Shown piece after piece: positions 8,089 through 16,390 of a stretch of DNA of 64,000 nucleotides. Both the position numbers and the translations under genes were made by a program. The stretch spans positions 2,253,494 to 2,317,493 of the forward strand of contig NZ_CP047935.1 in assembly GCF_014279995.1 (NCBI RefSeq), in the 5' to 3' direction. The notes below the pieces were generated by a model that ran no database searches, was not told the origin of the DNA, and was given only the letters and a program-made list of their open reading frames with translations. Position 1 is the stretch's first letter. Every line of letters starts with the position of its first letter. The DNA comes from Synechococcus sp. BIOS-E4-1 (GTDB lineage: Bacteria; Cyanobacteriota; Cyanobacteriia; PCC-6307; Cyanobiaceae).

Positions 8089-8301
8089 TCAGCCCGAGAA
8101 AAGCGCTTCCGGATAGCCCTCCTCCGGCTCAGTAAACGAAGCAATCCAGCACAGGGATTCCGCGCCGCTATTTCGGAGCACCTCGCAGGCCGCGACTAGT
8201 CGGATCTCATTGCCCTCTGCTGCGGCACTTGTGGCCAGCTCGTTGATGCTGAGGAGCAGTCCCTGGATGTTCTCGCTCATGAGCAGATCGAAGGGGTGCA
8301 T
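8089..8301 (-). CDS. hypothetical small protein
   Basis: 70 codons (or 63 from the ATG at 8280), giving a mostly helical acidic protein (MSENIQGLLLSINELATSA). Composition is plausible for coding, but there is no clear ribosome-binding site and no recognised domain. Confidence 0.4.
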   Translation of the reverse strand: MHPFDLLMSENIQGLLLSINELATSAAAEGNEIRLVAACEVLRNSGAESLCWIASFTEPEEGYPEALFSG

Positions 8302-8473
8302 CTAACAATCAGCTAGCTCGCCACCGGATGACCTGGTGTTCCGTGCAATACCTCCCTGGGGGCGTCTTACTAGCTGGCTGCTGTGATGCCCTATCACCCC
8401 CTGTCACCGCTGCATTTGAAAGCGTCGAAGCTAGGGGGAACGCAGAAAGGAGCTGGAGCTGAATCTCATGGCA

Positions 8474-8504
8474 CAAAAAAAGCCACCGGCTTTGCAGTGG
8501 CTCA
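8474..8504 (-). terminator. intrinsic terminator pointing left
   Basis: AGCCAC/GTGGCT stem with seven A residues on its left on the plus strand, i.e. a T-run on the minus strand. No annotated minus-strand gene ends just before it, suggesting an unannotated transcript from the right. Confidence 0.55.
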
Positions 8505-8670
8505 ATTGTTGACTCGGATAATCCCCATCACCCGACCCTGATAGGGCAAGAGTAGGGATCAAATTCTTGGAATAGGTATTCGGGAACACCCTGTCATCAA
8601 TTTCAGATGAGGTGCACCATATGTGGCGTTGACTAGACGTATTGGCGATACCAAGATGTGTCTCCCCATC

Positions 8671-8707
8671 ACCCTGGCCCGGCTGCACTAGCAGTGGGGT
8701 CTTTTTT
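8671..8707 (+). terminator. candidate plus-strand terminator
   Basis: ACCC (8671-8674) pairs with GGGT (8697-8700) and an inner CTGC pairs with GCAG, followed by CTTTTTTATT. No plus-strand gene precedes it. Confidence 0.45.
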
Positions 8708-8984
8708 ATTACTGGGTCCACTGCAGTTCCAACATCTGAGTCCAGACGTCAAGACCAGTCGCGAAGGTCGCCACAGACCTCATTGGTTCTTCGTCGTACG
8801 ACTCCTGAATCCAATCCAGTGCCGACAATCCCAGAGACAACGCCAGTTCGAATTGCTCTGCTGAGACCGTCTGCATCAGGCTGCGTGTGATTCAACTCTC
8901 AGAGTCTGATCACGGTCATCTGGAAGGTGAATCACGGTTCCGGTCGGTAGCTGCAGCAGCTGGCCATGGTCCGACTCAGCAATC

Positions 8985-9008
8985 AAAAGCCCCGCACTGG
9001 GCGGGGCT
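8985..9008 (-). terminator. ferritin gene terminator
   Basis: AGCCCCGC (8988-8995) pairs with GCGGGGCT (9001-9008) across a 5-nt loop, with AAAA on the left, which reads as a T-run on the minus strand. It lies 52 bases past the ferritin stop. Confidence 0.8.
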
Positions 9009-9059
9009 GCAGGGATGGTGCACTGGATTGGCAGGTTGGGCTTTGAGCTGAGCGATTGA

Positions 9060-9641
9060 TCAGCCTTCGAGTTTGGCGGGCTCGGCTTCGCCTTCCCTCA
9101 GTTCGGCGTCGATGATCATCACAGCAGCAGGGTTGCCGGCAGCGAACTTGACGCGGCCCAGCAGATAGGCAGCCTCGTGCTCAGAAAGACGCTGAGCATC
9201 AACGATTGCGTCGAGGAACACCGTGGTGCGGCGGTCAATGTCCTTTTCAGCAGTGCCGTAAAGCTGCAGCACCGAGGCGGTCACATCAGCTTCCATGCGG
9301 AAGACATTGGCGATCACCTGCTCCACATCAGGCCATTGCTGGCGGGGTGGTTCGATCGTGTCGAGCACAGGGCGCTGACCTCTGGAGATCAGATAGTCAG
9401 CAAACTTGGCGGCGTGCTCCTGCTCCTGCTTGGCCTCATCGCGGAGATGCTCGGCAAAGCCGGTCAGTTCACGTTCAGCAAACCAGACAGCAGCAGCGAA
9501 GTAATCAGCAGCTGACTGACGCTCAAGGTTGAGATGAGCTTCCATCAGGTCGAGCAGTTCGCTGGACATGGGTTCGGCCATGGCCCGGCCTGCAGGACCG
9601 ACGGGAATGGTGATGGTGGCCTGGGTGGCGGAATTTGTCAT
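9060..9641 (-). CDS. non-haem ferritin
   Basis: 193 residues forming a four-helix-bundle ferritin. LNLERQSAADYF supplies ferroxidase Glu40, and DEAKQEQEHAAKF supplies the ExxH pair Glu73/His76; the fourth helix has LSEHEAAYLLGR. The first ~25 residues are an extension relative to E. coli FtnA. It oxidises Fe(II) and stores it as ferric mineral in the cytoplasm. A strong terminator follows at 8985. Upstream there is an array of four degenerate 26-bp repeats (9693-9818), probably operators for an iron-responsive regulator such as Fur. Monocistronic. Confidence 0.92.
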   Translation of the reverse strand: MTNSATQATITIPVGPAGRAMAEPMSSELLDLMEAHLNLERQSAADYFAAAVWFAERELTGFAEHLRDEAKQEQEHAAKFADYLISRGQRPVLDTIEPPRQQWPDVEQVIANVFRMEADVTASVLQLYGTAEKDIDRRTTVFLDAIVDAQRLSEHEAAYLLGRVKFAAGNPAAVMIIDAELREGEAEPAKLEG

Positions 9642-9692
9642 TGCGTTGTCCTCTGGGAGGGATGCATCAGTTCTACATCACAAAACAGCGAA

Positions 9693-9818
9693 AGATATGC
9701 GTGAAAACCGAACATTAAGCGATCAAAATATGCTTTTGAGAATCACATTCAAGAGCCCCAAATATGCTTTTGAGAATCACATTCAGCAGTGCAAATCTGC
9801 TGCTGAGAATCAGTTTCG
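9693..9818. promoter_or_regulatory. four iterons upstream of ferritin (candidate Fur operators)
   Basis: Two copies at 9726-9751 and 9760-9785 share the 20-mer AAATATGCTTTTGAGAATCA and the six bases after it. A third, AAATCTGCTGCTGAGAATCA..., is at 9793-9818, and a weaker one starting AGATATGCGTGAAAAC is at 9693. Spacing is 33-34 bases, near three helical turns. The TTGAGAATCA core resembles Fur-type operator half-sites. The array lies 52-177 bases upstream of the ferritin ATG. Confidence 0.6.
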
Positions 9819-9899
9819 TTTGTGCATGCTTGATGGACCAACGCCCCGCGGCGCTCAATCGCTTGAGACCGAGTCGGTTCACCACCTTGTGCATCAGCG

Positions 9900-10406
9900 T
9901 CAGCTGCATGCAGTACCGCAGCAAGCGTCTGACGCCTTATTCCGGCTTAGCTTTGCCCGGCAGCGTCCTGAGCAGCACCTGGCATCCGCACGCTTCGGCG
10001 TGAACGTGCAGCCACAACAGCAGCACCGCCTGGGCGGATGGGCTGGCTTGAGGGCCCTACGACGACGAGCATCAGCAGCACGTCTTTCAAGGCGATCATT
10101 GAGCTGCTTCTGTCGGCCATCGGCCAGCAGTTCCAGCAGTGATTGCGTTTCTTCAGGGCCGGTGGTGTTGCTCGAGTGCCAGAGCTGATCGTCAGCGACG
10201 AACCATGGCGTCAAACGCCAGCGCCGAGCCCCCAAAGGCGCCCACCAGAGCCGTCCTGATGTGGTGAGCTTCCACCAGCCATCAGCGTTCTGCCAGGGCG
10301 TTCTGGTCAGTTCCCGGTGGTGCTTTGCGACGGGGCGCAGACAGCCCTCACTGCATGTTCCGTCGGGCTCCAAACGGGGAGGCTTCTGACTGTTTCGGCT
10401 ACGCAT
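9900..10406 (-). CDS. hypothetical protein with C-terminal zinc-ribbon-like Cys cluster
   Basis: 168 residues, ATG at 10406. The N-terminal half is Trp/Arg-rich (DGWWKLTTSGRLWWAPLG). The C-terminal part has a CCCCGCTFTP segment followed by DARCCSGRCRAKLS, resembling treble-clef/zinc-ribbon signatures (CxxC-F-P-R-DA-x-CS-xx-CR). A role in nucleic-acid binding is only an inference. It runs into the ferritin iteron region at its 3' end. The opposite strand also has a long frame here, but its composition looks like a mirror of this gene. Confidence 0.5.
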   Translation of the reverse strand: MRSRNSQKPPRLEPDGTCSEGCLRPVAKHHRELTRTPWQNADGWWKLTTSGRLWWAPLGARRWRLTPWFVADDQLWHSSNTTGPEETQSLLELLADGRQKQLNDRLERRAADARRRRALKPAHPPRRCCCCGCTFTPKRADARCCSGRCRAKLSRNKASDACCGTACS

Positions 10407-10502
10407 AAGTGCACGTTAAACCGTACCTCCATGGTCGGTCCTCCTCCTGTTGAGACTCATTGATCCGGCATAGAAAGGAACTGTCCCAATCCGGTATTCA
10501 CC

Positions 10503-10640
10503 ATGACGACAGATCTCATCAAGTGCCAATGCAACACCGCTTGTCAATGCGAAATAGAAGCTGCAAAAGCTGTGATGCGCGACGGCAAAGCCTTCTGCTG
10601 TGAAGCATGCGCGGATGGCCTCGGCTGTGGTTGCCGTTGA
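10503..10640 (+). CDS. smtA: short bacterial metallothionein (SmtA/BmtA family)
   Basis: 45 residues: MTTDLIKCQCNTACQCEIE..., then FCCEACADGLGCGCR. It has nine Cys (8, 10, 14, 16, 32, 33, 36, 42, 44), the same number as Synechococcus PCC 7942 SmtA, and the same CxC...CxC and CxxACADG core. It lacks the C-terminal His-containing loop of SmtA, so the His zinc ligands are absent. Expected to bind Zn/Cu/Cd in the cytoplasm. No smtB-type repressor gene is adjacent. A GC hairpin without T-run follows at 10665. Confidence 0.88.
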   Translation: MTTDLIKCQCNTACQCEIEAAKAVMRDGKAFCCEACADGLGCGCR

Positions 10641-10664
10641 TGGTTTAAGCCCTCACACCCCAAG

Positions 10665-10684
10665 GCCCCGCCCTCGAGCGGGGC
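10665..10684. terminator. GC hairpin after smtA
   Basis: GCCCCGC (10665-10671) pairs with GCGGGGC (10678-10684), loop CCTCGA. There is no T-run on either side, so termination is uncertain. Confidence 0.35.
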
Positions 10685-10744
10685 TGCCCTTCCTGCAGCA
10701 GCGGGGAGCAGCGGGAACTGGTGCTGCGCTGATCACTGGTCTAG

Positions 10745-11224
10745 TTAGCGGTTCGCAGGATCGAACCACTCAGGCAGTGCCTCGTAGCAGGCTCCATTGG
10801 CCCGGTTTTCCCGGGCTTCCACCTTCCAGCAGCAGCTGCGGCCTGCATCACGTTGTTGCAACAGGGTGTTAGCCCAGCCCCAGACCAACTGGGCAGTGGC
10901 TTCCATGCCCACGTTGTCCATCACGCGCAGATCCAGCGCGCCCTGCTCATGCAGGGTCTGCCACTGATCCATCAACGGATCATCGGCATTCACCAGAAAG
11001 GTGTGATCGAACTGCCGTCTGAGTTGCTCCTCCAAAGGCCGGAGGCTGGAGAAGTCGACCACGAAACCACAGGCATCCAGTTCAAAGGCAGCGAACCAAA
11101 CCGTGAAGCTGCGGCTGTAACCGTGCACGAAACGGCAATGCCCGGGGTGCTGCCACTGCCGATGGCAGCAGGGATAGCCCTCGAAGTGCTTGCTGCAGGT
11201 GTGACCAGCGGGAGGCGAAGGCAT
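10745..11224 (-). CDS. 6-pyruvoyl-tetrahydropterin synthase/QueD-like protein
   Basis: 159 residues from ATG 11224. CHRQWQHPGHCRFVHGYSR (about 20-38) corresponds to the zinc/catalytic region of the PTPS/QueD fold, with Cys in the usual catalytic place. FVVDFSSLRPLEEQLRR and FDHTFLVNADDPL match the family's second half. The normal zinc motif HGH reads HGY here, so this may be a divergent subgroup rather than true QueD. Pterin or 7-deazapurine synthesis is inferred. The longer reading to 11299 adds a non-homologous N-terminus. Confidence 0.75.
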   Translation of the reverse strand: MPSPPAGHTCSKHFEGYPCCHRQWQHPGHCRFVHGYSRSFTVWFAAFELDACGFVVDFSSLRPLEEQLRRQFDHTFLVNADDPLMDQWQTLHEQGALDLRVMDNVGMEATAQLVWGWANTLLQQRDAGRSCCWKVEARENRANGACYEALPEWFDPANR

Positions 11225-11392
11225 CGAGGAAAAGAGAGACGTCACTGCGGCAGGCCTCTTCAGGTCTACATCTGCAGCAAGCGCAGACACGACACTCAAA
11301 GGCTGACAGTGACTCCAACGACAAGCAGCTAACTGAAGACAACTGCGATGTGTTTTGAATCGCGATCTGAAGCCTGATCTAGGCCGATAGTC

Positions 11393-13402
11393 TCATTGAG
11401 ATGCCCCAGCTGGTAACAAGTAGCGCCCATACCAAGCCAGCATCCGTTGCATCAGATCCAATTGATTGTTTCGGTCCACGAATCCATGACCCTCTCCTGG
11501 ATAGATGACCTTAAAGGCCGTTACTCCAGCATCTTCAACGGCACGATGCATCTGATGAACCTGACCCGGGGGTGTGCGTTGGTCACTATCACCCACATAA
11601 AACAACACCGGTGTTGTCACCTTTGACGCATGCTTGAGCGGGGAGCGCTGCCATGCCAGTGATTGTTCAGGGAAAGGTGGCTCGCCGAGGTGAATGGTCA
11701 GATACTGGGGGATATCAGTGGTGCCATAAAAGCTGATCAGATCAGCCAGGATTCCACCAGACACCGCTGCCTTGAAACGTGTTGTCTGGGTGATGCTCCA
11801 GGAGCTCAGATAACCGCCATAGCTGTAACCCCCAACACCCAGCCGCTTGGGATCAGCAAATCCTTGCGACACCATTTCGTCGACTCCACTGATCGCATCC
11901 ACATAATCAATTCCGCCTAAATCACCTGTATTGGCATTGGCGTAATCAACTCCAGCTCCGAGTGAACCCCGCACATTCGGGAAAAAAGTGATGTAGCCAT
12001 TGGCAGCCAAGACCTGGCCCCAATCCGTGAAACCATCCGACCATCCGATCTGCCAGGCCGATGTCGGACCACCGTGCAGAATCGTCACCATCGGGTAACG
12101 ACGACCCGATTGATAGTCAAGGGGAAGCACAAAAAATCCATGCACCGTTTGACCATCATCTGGATTGCGCCATTGCAGTTCACGCACCTCTCCAAATCGG
12201 ATCTGATCAATCTGCGGATTCAAACGTGTGAGCTGTTTGGGGGCCTGACCTGAATCAACGAACCAGAGATCCGGCGGAGCCGATGCGGAAGCTTTGAGCA
12301 GAACAACTCGGCCGGATGAATCATGAGCGGTGTATGTGCCCTTCTCAAACAATCTGGCGCCAGATGGTGTCAGCCGCTGAATGGCACCCGTCTCTCGTTC
12401 AATCCTGGCGAGAGACGTCTGGTTTCCCTCCAACAACTGGCCGAACAGAAAGCGGGAGTCAGCAGACCAGCGTGTATCTCCGATCGTGGCCCGAACGCCA
12501 TCCAGTAAAACCTGAGTCTGACCATCGCTGACTGAGATAAAAGCTGGAGACCATGCATCTCCGGGTGATCTCCAGACATCAACATGGATGAGCTCTCCGT
12601 CAGGCGACCACAACACGGGGGAGTCCCAACCGATGCGATTGGGGAAACGGCGCTCAACCTCAGCCAGGGAAGGATCAATGATCACCAGCTGCCTGGCACT
12701 GACCAGATCCGGAACCTTGGCTGTTGGAGAGGTCAGAGCAGCAATTCGGGAGCCATCCGGTGACCAGTCAAAGTCGATCACATTCAGTCCAGACGGTGAA
12801 ATCAGCATCACCTCCTCTCCTGAAACAGACACCTGATACAGCTTCGTCAGAGGCAGGGGCCGGTTCGATGGATGGGGTGCGCTGTCGGAATGATTCAGAT
12901 CGTCTGATGCAAGAAAAGCGAGACTGCTGCCATCAGGCGCCCAACGAAATGCGGAGATCTCTCCGCCCACACCCGTGAGCTGACGAACCCCGGCGCCAGA
13001 GGAATCGCTCAGGAAGATCTGTGTTGTGGATCCGTTTGACTCTCCCGTGCCACGTTTGGAGAGAAAGGCCAGCGTTCCTCCATCCGGAGACCATCGGGGT
13101 GACCAGTCCTTCTGTGGACTTGAGATCCAGCGTTGGGGAGGAGCGCTGCCGTCCGCAGGAACTCTCCAAAGATCCTGATCACCACGCCAGGGTTGACCAT
13201 CCTTTTGAGGTCCCGGTTCCTCCAAAACGAAAACCACCGTCTCACCATCAGGCGAGATCTGCGGGCTGGAGGCCTTTCGGATGGTCAGGAAATCGAGAGG
13301 TGTTGAACCGCGCCGTTGCGAAGCAGAGGTCGGAGCGGCAAATGAACAGGCCAGCAGCACAAGGCCACTGCTGACCATTGCTCGCTTCAGACCGGATGGC
13401 AT
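11393..13402 (-). CDS. S9-family prolyl oligopeptidase/acylaminoacyl-peptidase-like protease
   Basis: 669 residues. An N-terminal signal peptide (MPSGLKRAMVSSGLVLLACS) suggests export. Residues ~35-400 contain TolB/WD40-like repeats (RWAPDGSSLAF, WSPDGSRIAAL) forming a beta-propeller. The C-terminal alpha/beta-hydrolase carries Ser527 in GYSYGGY, Asp607 in GDSDQRTP and His639 in GEGHGF, so the triad is complete. It would degrade short peptides in the periplasm. Monocistronic, divergent from hisIE. Confidence 0.92.
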   Translation of the reverse strand: MPSGLKRAMVSSGLVLLACSFAAPTSASQRRGSTPLDFLTIRKASSPQISPDGETVVFVLEEPGPQKDGQPWRGDQDLWRVPADGSAPPQRWISSPQKDWSPRWSPDGGTLAFLSKRGTGESNGSTTQIFLSDSSGAGVRQLTGVGGEISAFRWAPDGSSLAFLASDDLNHSDSAPHPSNRPLPLTKLYQVSVSGEEVMLISPSGLNVIDFDWSPDGSRIAALTSPTAKVPDLVSARQLVIIDPSLAEVERRFPNRIGWDSPVLWSPDGELIHVDVWRSPGDAWSPAFISVSDGQTQVLLDGVRATIGDTRWSADSRFLFGQLLEGNQTSLARIERETGAIQRLTPSGARLFEKGTYTAHDSSGRVVLLKASASAPPDLWFVDSGQAPKQLTRLNPQIDQIRFGEVRELQWRNPDDGQTVHGFFVLPLDYQSGRRYPMVTILHGGPTSAWQIGWSDGFTDWGQVLAANGYITFFPNVRGSLGAGVDYANANTGDLGGIDYVDAISGVDEMVSQGFADPKRLGVGGYSYGGYLSSWSITQTTRFKAAVSGGILADLISFYGTTDIPQYLTIHLGEPPFPEQSLAWQRSPLKHASKVTTPVLFYVGDSDQRTPPGQVHQMHRAVEDAGVTAFKVIYPGEGHGFVDRNNQLDLMQRMLAWYGRYLLPAGASQ

Positions 13403-13555
13403 CGAACGTTCGGAACTCTGCGTTCAACGTATCGATGCTGACCTCAGTCAACCAACAGTTACCGAAAGCCGTCTCGGCCAATTCGGGCCAGACGATGGGC
13501 GGCTGGGCACTGCGTCAGGATTTGTGCTGACTCCATCTGCAGCAAGCGCAGCCCG

Positions 13556-14224
13556 ATGCAGCCCCTCACCTCAGCCTTCATTGATCAACTCCGTTTCAAC
13601 GATGCGGGCCTGATCCCGGCAATCGCCCAGGACTGGCTCGATGGTGCTGTGCTGATGGTGGCCTGGATGAACAGGCACTCCATCGAACTGACATTGAGCA
13701 CAGGAGAGGTGCATTACTGGAGCCGCTCACGCCAGGAGCTGTGGCACAAGGGCGCCACCAGCGGCCACACCCAGACAGTGAGAAACCTCCGCTACGACTG
13801 CGATGCGGATGTGATCCTGATCACGATTGAACAGACCGGCGATGTGGCCTGTCACACCGGAGCTCGCAGCTGCTTTTACGAAGACAGTGATCAACGCGCC
13901 CCGGGGGGCCCGGAGTCGCTTGCTCCCCCTGCTGACGCCTGCACGGAGCTGATGCGCGTGATCGAAAGCCGCCGGGATCACCCTGAGGAAGGCAGTTACA
14001 CCAACAAACTGCTCAAGGGTGGTGACAACAGCATCCTCAAGAAAATCGGTGAGGAGAGTGCGGAGTTTGTGATGGCGTGCAAGGACGACAATGCCGAGGA
14101 GATCGCTGGAGAAGCGGCCGACATCCTGTTCCATCTGCAGGTTGCCTTGGCCCATCACGGTGTCAGCTGGCGCCGGGTGCAGGCAGTCCTGGCAGCACGC
14201 CGAGGAGCTCCGCGCAGACACTGA
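13556..14224 (+). CDS. hisI: bifunctional phosphoribosyl-AMP cyclohydrolase / phosphoribosyl-ATP pyrophosphatase
   Basis: 222 residues with both domains: HisI (about 1-110; [20 protein letters not shown] and HTGARSCFY hold the zinc/Mg ligands) and HisE (about 127-215; [20 protein letters not shown]). They catalyse histidine-biosynthesis steps 2 and 3 in the cytoplasm. The stop abuts the convergent L,D-transpeptidase gene. hisG, step 1, lies 38 kb away at 51784, so the pathway is dispersed as is usual in cyanobacteria. Confidence 0.95.
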   Translation: MQPLTSAFIDQLRFNDAGLIPAIAQDWLDGAVLMVAWMNRHSIELTLSTGEVHYWSRSRQELWHKGATSGHTQTVRNLRYDCDADVILITIEQTGDVACHTGARSCFYEDSDQRAPGGPESLAPPADACTELMRVIESRRDHPEEGSYTNKLLKGGDNSILKKIGEESAEFVMACKDDNAEEIAGEAADILFHLQVALAHHGVSWRRVQAVLAARRGAPRRH

Positions 14225-14872
14225 TCAGGGAGTGCAGGGAGATTCAGAGCTGATGACCACTTCATCTCCAAGCTGCACGGTTTTGAGCAGGTCAGTCATC
14301 ACGTTCTGATCGACGTTGATGCAGCCACCGGTGATCGACTGCCCCACCCGGCTGGGATCGTTGGTGCCATGAATGGCGAAGCTGTACCAGCGGAATTTGC
14401 CGTCGTAGGTGTTGAAGCGGAATGGCTGTGGCGTGGCGGGCACAGGGGCCAGGCTGATGTAACCCTTGCCGTACTCACCGGTTTCACCATCGCCCTTGAA
14501 ATCGATGGAACTCATGTTGCGAAACAGATTCTCGCGCAGATAGGTCTCAGTCTTTCCGGACTCCTTGACCAGCGCAGGATCCATCACGAAACGATCCTCG
14601 CTGAGAATTGCATTCACGCGAAAGGTGCCCAGCGGAGTCCATCCTTCCTCGAACCTTGATCCAGCGCAGGCAATGCCGTTGCGGCCATAACCCACCTTGA
14701 AACGAAGGGATTCACGCCCCTGATTGAGCTCTCCCGTGCTCGCGGAGGGGTCTGTCGCATCCAGCTGAATGCTGATGCTGTCTTTGGAGGCACGCTCTTC
14801 CCGCGAGAGGGGACCCGACTGGCCACACCCGGCAAGCGCAACGAGCACAACCCCCATGAACAGTGAACGCAT
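14225..14872 (-). CDS. L,D-transpeptidase (YkuD) lipoprotein
   Basis: 215 residues from ATG 14872; a TTG at 14908 is the alternative. The start MRSLFMGVVLVALAGC is a lipoprotein signal with Cys at the lipobox. HGTNDPSRVGQSITGGCINV carries the YkuD catalytic His...(T)GxC motif, with Thr in place of the usual Ser. Expected to form 3-3 cross-links in peptidoglycan or attach proteins to it. It is followed on the same strand, after a gap, by nothing related. Confidence 0.85.
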   Translation of the reverse strand: MRSLFMGVVLVALAGCGQSGPLSREERASKDSISIQLDATDPSASTGELNQGRESLRFKVGYGRNGIACAGSRFEEGWTPLGTFRVNAILSEDRFVMDPALVKESGKTETYLRENLFRNMSSIDFKGDGETGEYGKGYISLAPVPATPQPFRFNTYDGKFRWYSFAIHGTNDPSRVGQSITGGCINVDQNVMTDLLKTVQLGDEVVISSESPCTP

Positions 14873-14989
14873 CAGGCTGCCTGAGCGCAGCAAGGTTCCA
14901 ATCCTCAAGGCCAGTCATCGTTCACTGGAGGAAGCATGCCGAGTTTTCAGCGGCCTGTCAGAAGCTTGAAGCGAGCGTCAAAACAGCCA

Positions 14990-15643
14990 TCACTGAGCTG
15001 CGGTGTCGGCAGGATTCAACGGCTCACCAAAGCGAGTGGGCTGAGCGCGCAACCAGTTCAGCGTGCGCCGATCCCCGTCAGATGGAGCGAGCACCGGCGA
15101 GGCTCCTTGCACCGGCGCAAGGGCATCAGCAGGATCATCGCTGTGCCCCCAGAGACCAAGGGCATGACCCAGCTCATGCAACGCGGTGGCTTGCAAGGCC
15201 TCTGCCCTCAGCTCCGGTGATACAAGAACGGTCACCCCTGGTTCCAGTCGCCAGACGTCTGCGCGACGGACCTCAAGCAGTTGCAGCACGGCACGACCAT
15301 TACTGGCTCGCCAACCCCCCGCCAGCTGACGCCGAGGCGGTCGACGACGTTCGATCCGGATGTGAGCCCGGTTGGGATCACTGACACGCGTAATCGGCAA
15401 CAGAGGCATCCAATCCTGCAAAGCGGCATTGACGGCATTCAGCCAGCGTCGCTCCCATCGATCCGCCTCAGCGGCGGCGGCAGGCTCGACCCAGACACAC
15501 CACCGAGGAAGGGATGGAATTCCGAAAGCCGTGGTCGCCAAACGCGCACCGTATCCAGGAGCTGTTTGAGCAGCCGCGGCCGTGAAGGGCTGACCCTCCA
15601 GCCTGCGAACCTGCTGAACCGGTGGACAGGGGTCATCAAGCAT
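14990..15643 (-). CDS. matrixin-like zinc metallopeptidase
   Basis: 217 residues. HELGHALGLWGHS (about 165-177) is a zinc-binding HExxHxxG...H motif with one extra residue before the third His, a spacing I recall in bacterial M10-type relatives. The usual downstream Met-turn (DVMY type) is replaced by DPADALAPVQG, so the Met is missing. No clear signal peptide from this start. The protease would be inferred to act outside the cytoplasm, but that is not shown. The neighbouring DUF2214 gene is 12 bases upstream on the same strand. Confidence 0.75.
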   Translation of the reverse strand: MLDDPCPPVQQVRRLEGQPFTAAAAQTAPGYGARLATTAFGIPSLPRWCVWVEPAAAAEADRWERRWLNAVNAALQDWMPLLPITRVSDPNRAHIRIERRRPPRRQLAGGWRASNGRAVLQLLEVRRADVWRLEPGVTVLVSPELRAEALQATALHELGHALGLWGHSDDPADALAPVQGASPVLAPSDGDRRTLNWLRAQPTRFGEPLNPADTAAQ

Positions 15644-15655
15644 CGAACTGGTTAC

Positions 15656-16147
15656 TCAGGCAGCAGAAAGACCAACACCCCTGGCCATCAGTGTGGCGAG
15701 CATCGGAACCAGGGCAAATCCCACAAGCTCCACATTGATGATCCAGCCCAGACGGGTTGCCAGTTCTTGACCCACTTTGGGTAACTCACCCTTGCGCAGC
15801 GGAATCGCCCAGAGGACATAGGTGACCGTGGGATAGAGCGAAAGCCCTCCGACGCTCAAATAGAGACCGACTTTCCACCAGAACAGTGGGTTTTCCGTGT
15901 AGAAGTCGCCGCCCTGACCGAAGTAGAGCACCCGCAGAATTCCACTGACCAGCAGAGCCAGCGCTGCAATTCCGTAGATGATGTCGGTGATCACCATGGC
16001 CGTGGCGGTCCTGCGATCGGGATCCGGACGAATCAGACGTCGCTCCACCACCAGGGCCGCGAAGCAGAGCATGAAGCTCAGGTTGTGGACATAGGCCACG
16101 CCAGCACTCTTGGCAATCTCCGGAGTCAGCGCAGAAGCCAGCAACAT
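15656..16147 (-). CDS. DUF2214 family membrane protein
   Basis: 163 residues with four predicted transmembrane helices; VAYVHNLSFMLCFAALVVER near the start and GILRVLYFGQGGDFY in the middle are typical of this uncharacterised family. It is in the same direction as, and 12 bases before, the metallopeptidase gene, so they may be co-transcribed. Function unknown. Confidence 0.8.
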   Translation of the reverse strand: MLLASALTPEIAKSAGVAYVHNLSFMLCFAALVVERRLIRPDPDRRTATAMVITDIIYGIAALALLVSGILRVLYFGQGGDFYTENPLFWWKVGLYLSVGGLSLYPTVTYVLWAIPLRKGELPKVGQELATRLGWIINVELVGFALVPMLATLMARGVGLSAA

Positions 16148-16390
16148 GAGCTCGAATCATTTGTTGCTGGCGACAGTAGCGGCTGAGAGGAAACCTCCGC
16201 TGCTTTCATGTCGAAGGCCTGGACAACCAATACAACTCAAATATGAAGCGAAACGAATCACACTATGAACAAAACTTGAATTCGGCACAAATTCAGAATT
16301 ACGTCTGAAATATGAATTCCGCAGTCTTCATTACACGCACCAGATAAAAAGCCATTCGCCCTAGGTTCAAAGAACTCTGGCATACATGTG

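Larger units (their letters stand above)
8302..8984. other. long intergenic region with opposed terminators
   Basis: No convincing protein gene on either strand. It contains a minus-strand terminator at 8474-8504 and a plus-strand hairpin-plus-T-run near 8671-8707; the segment between them could be a small RNA. The segment from 8708 to 8984 holds nothing I recognise. Confidence 0.45.

Noticed and set aside
8466-8512. 14-codon frame MAQKKPPALQWLNC
   Set aside because: It coincides with the minus-strand terminator hairpin, and its upstream AGGAG is too far away.
9568-10188. Plus-strand frame of 206 codons across the ferritin iterons
   Set aside because: Gln/Arg-rich sequence, no domain, and it crosses the iteron array; the minus-strand gene at 9900-10406 is the better candidate.
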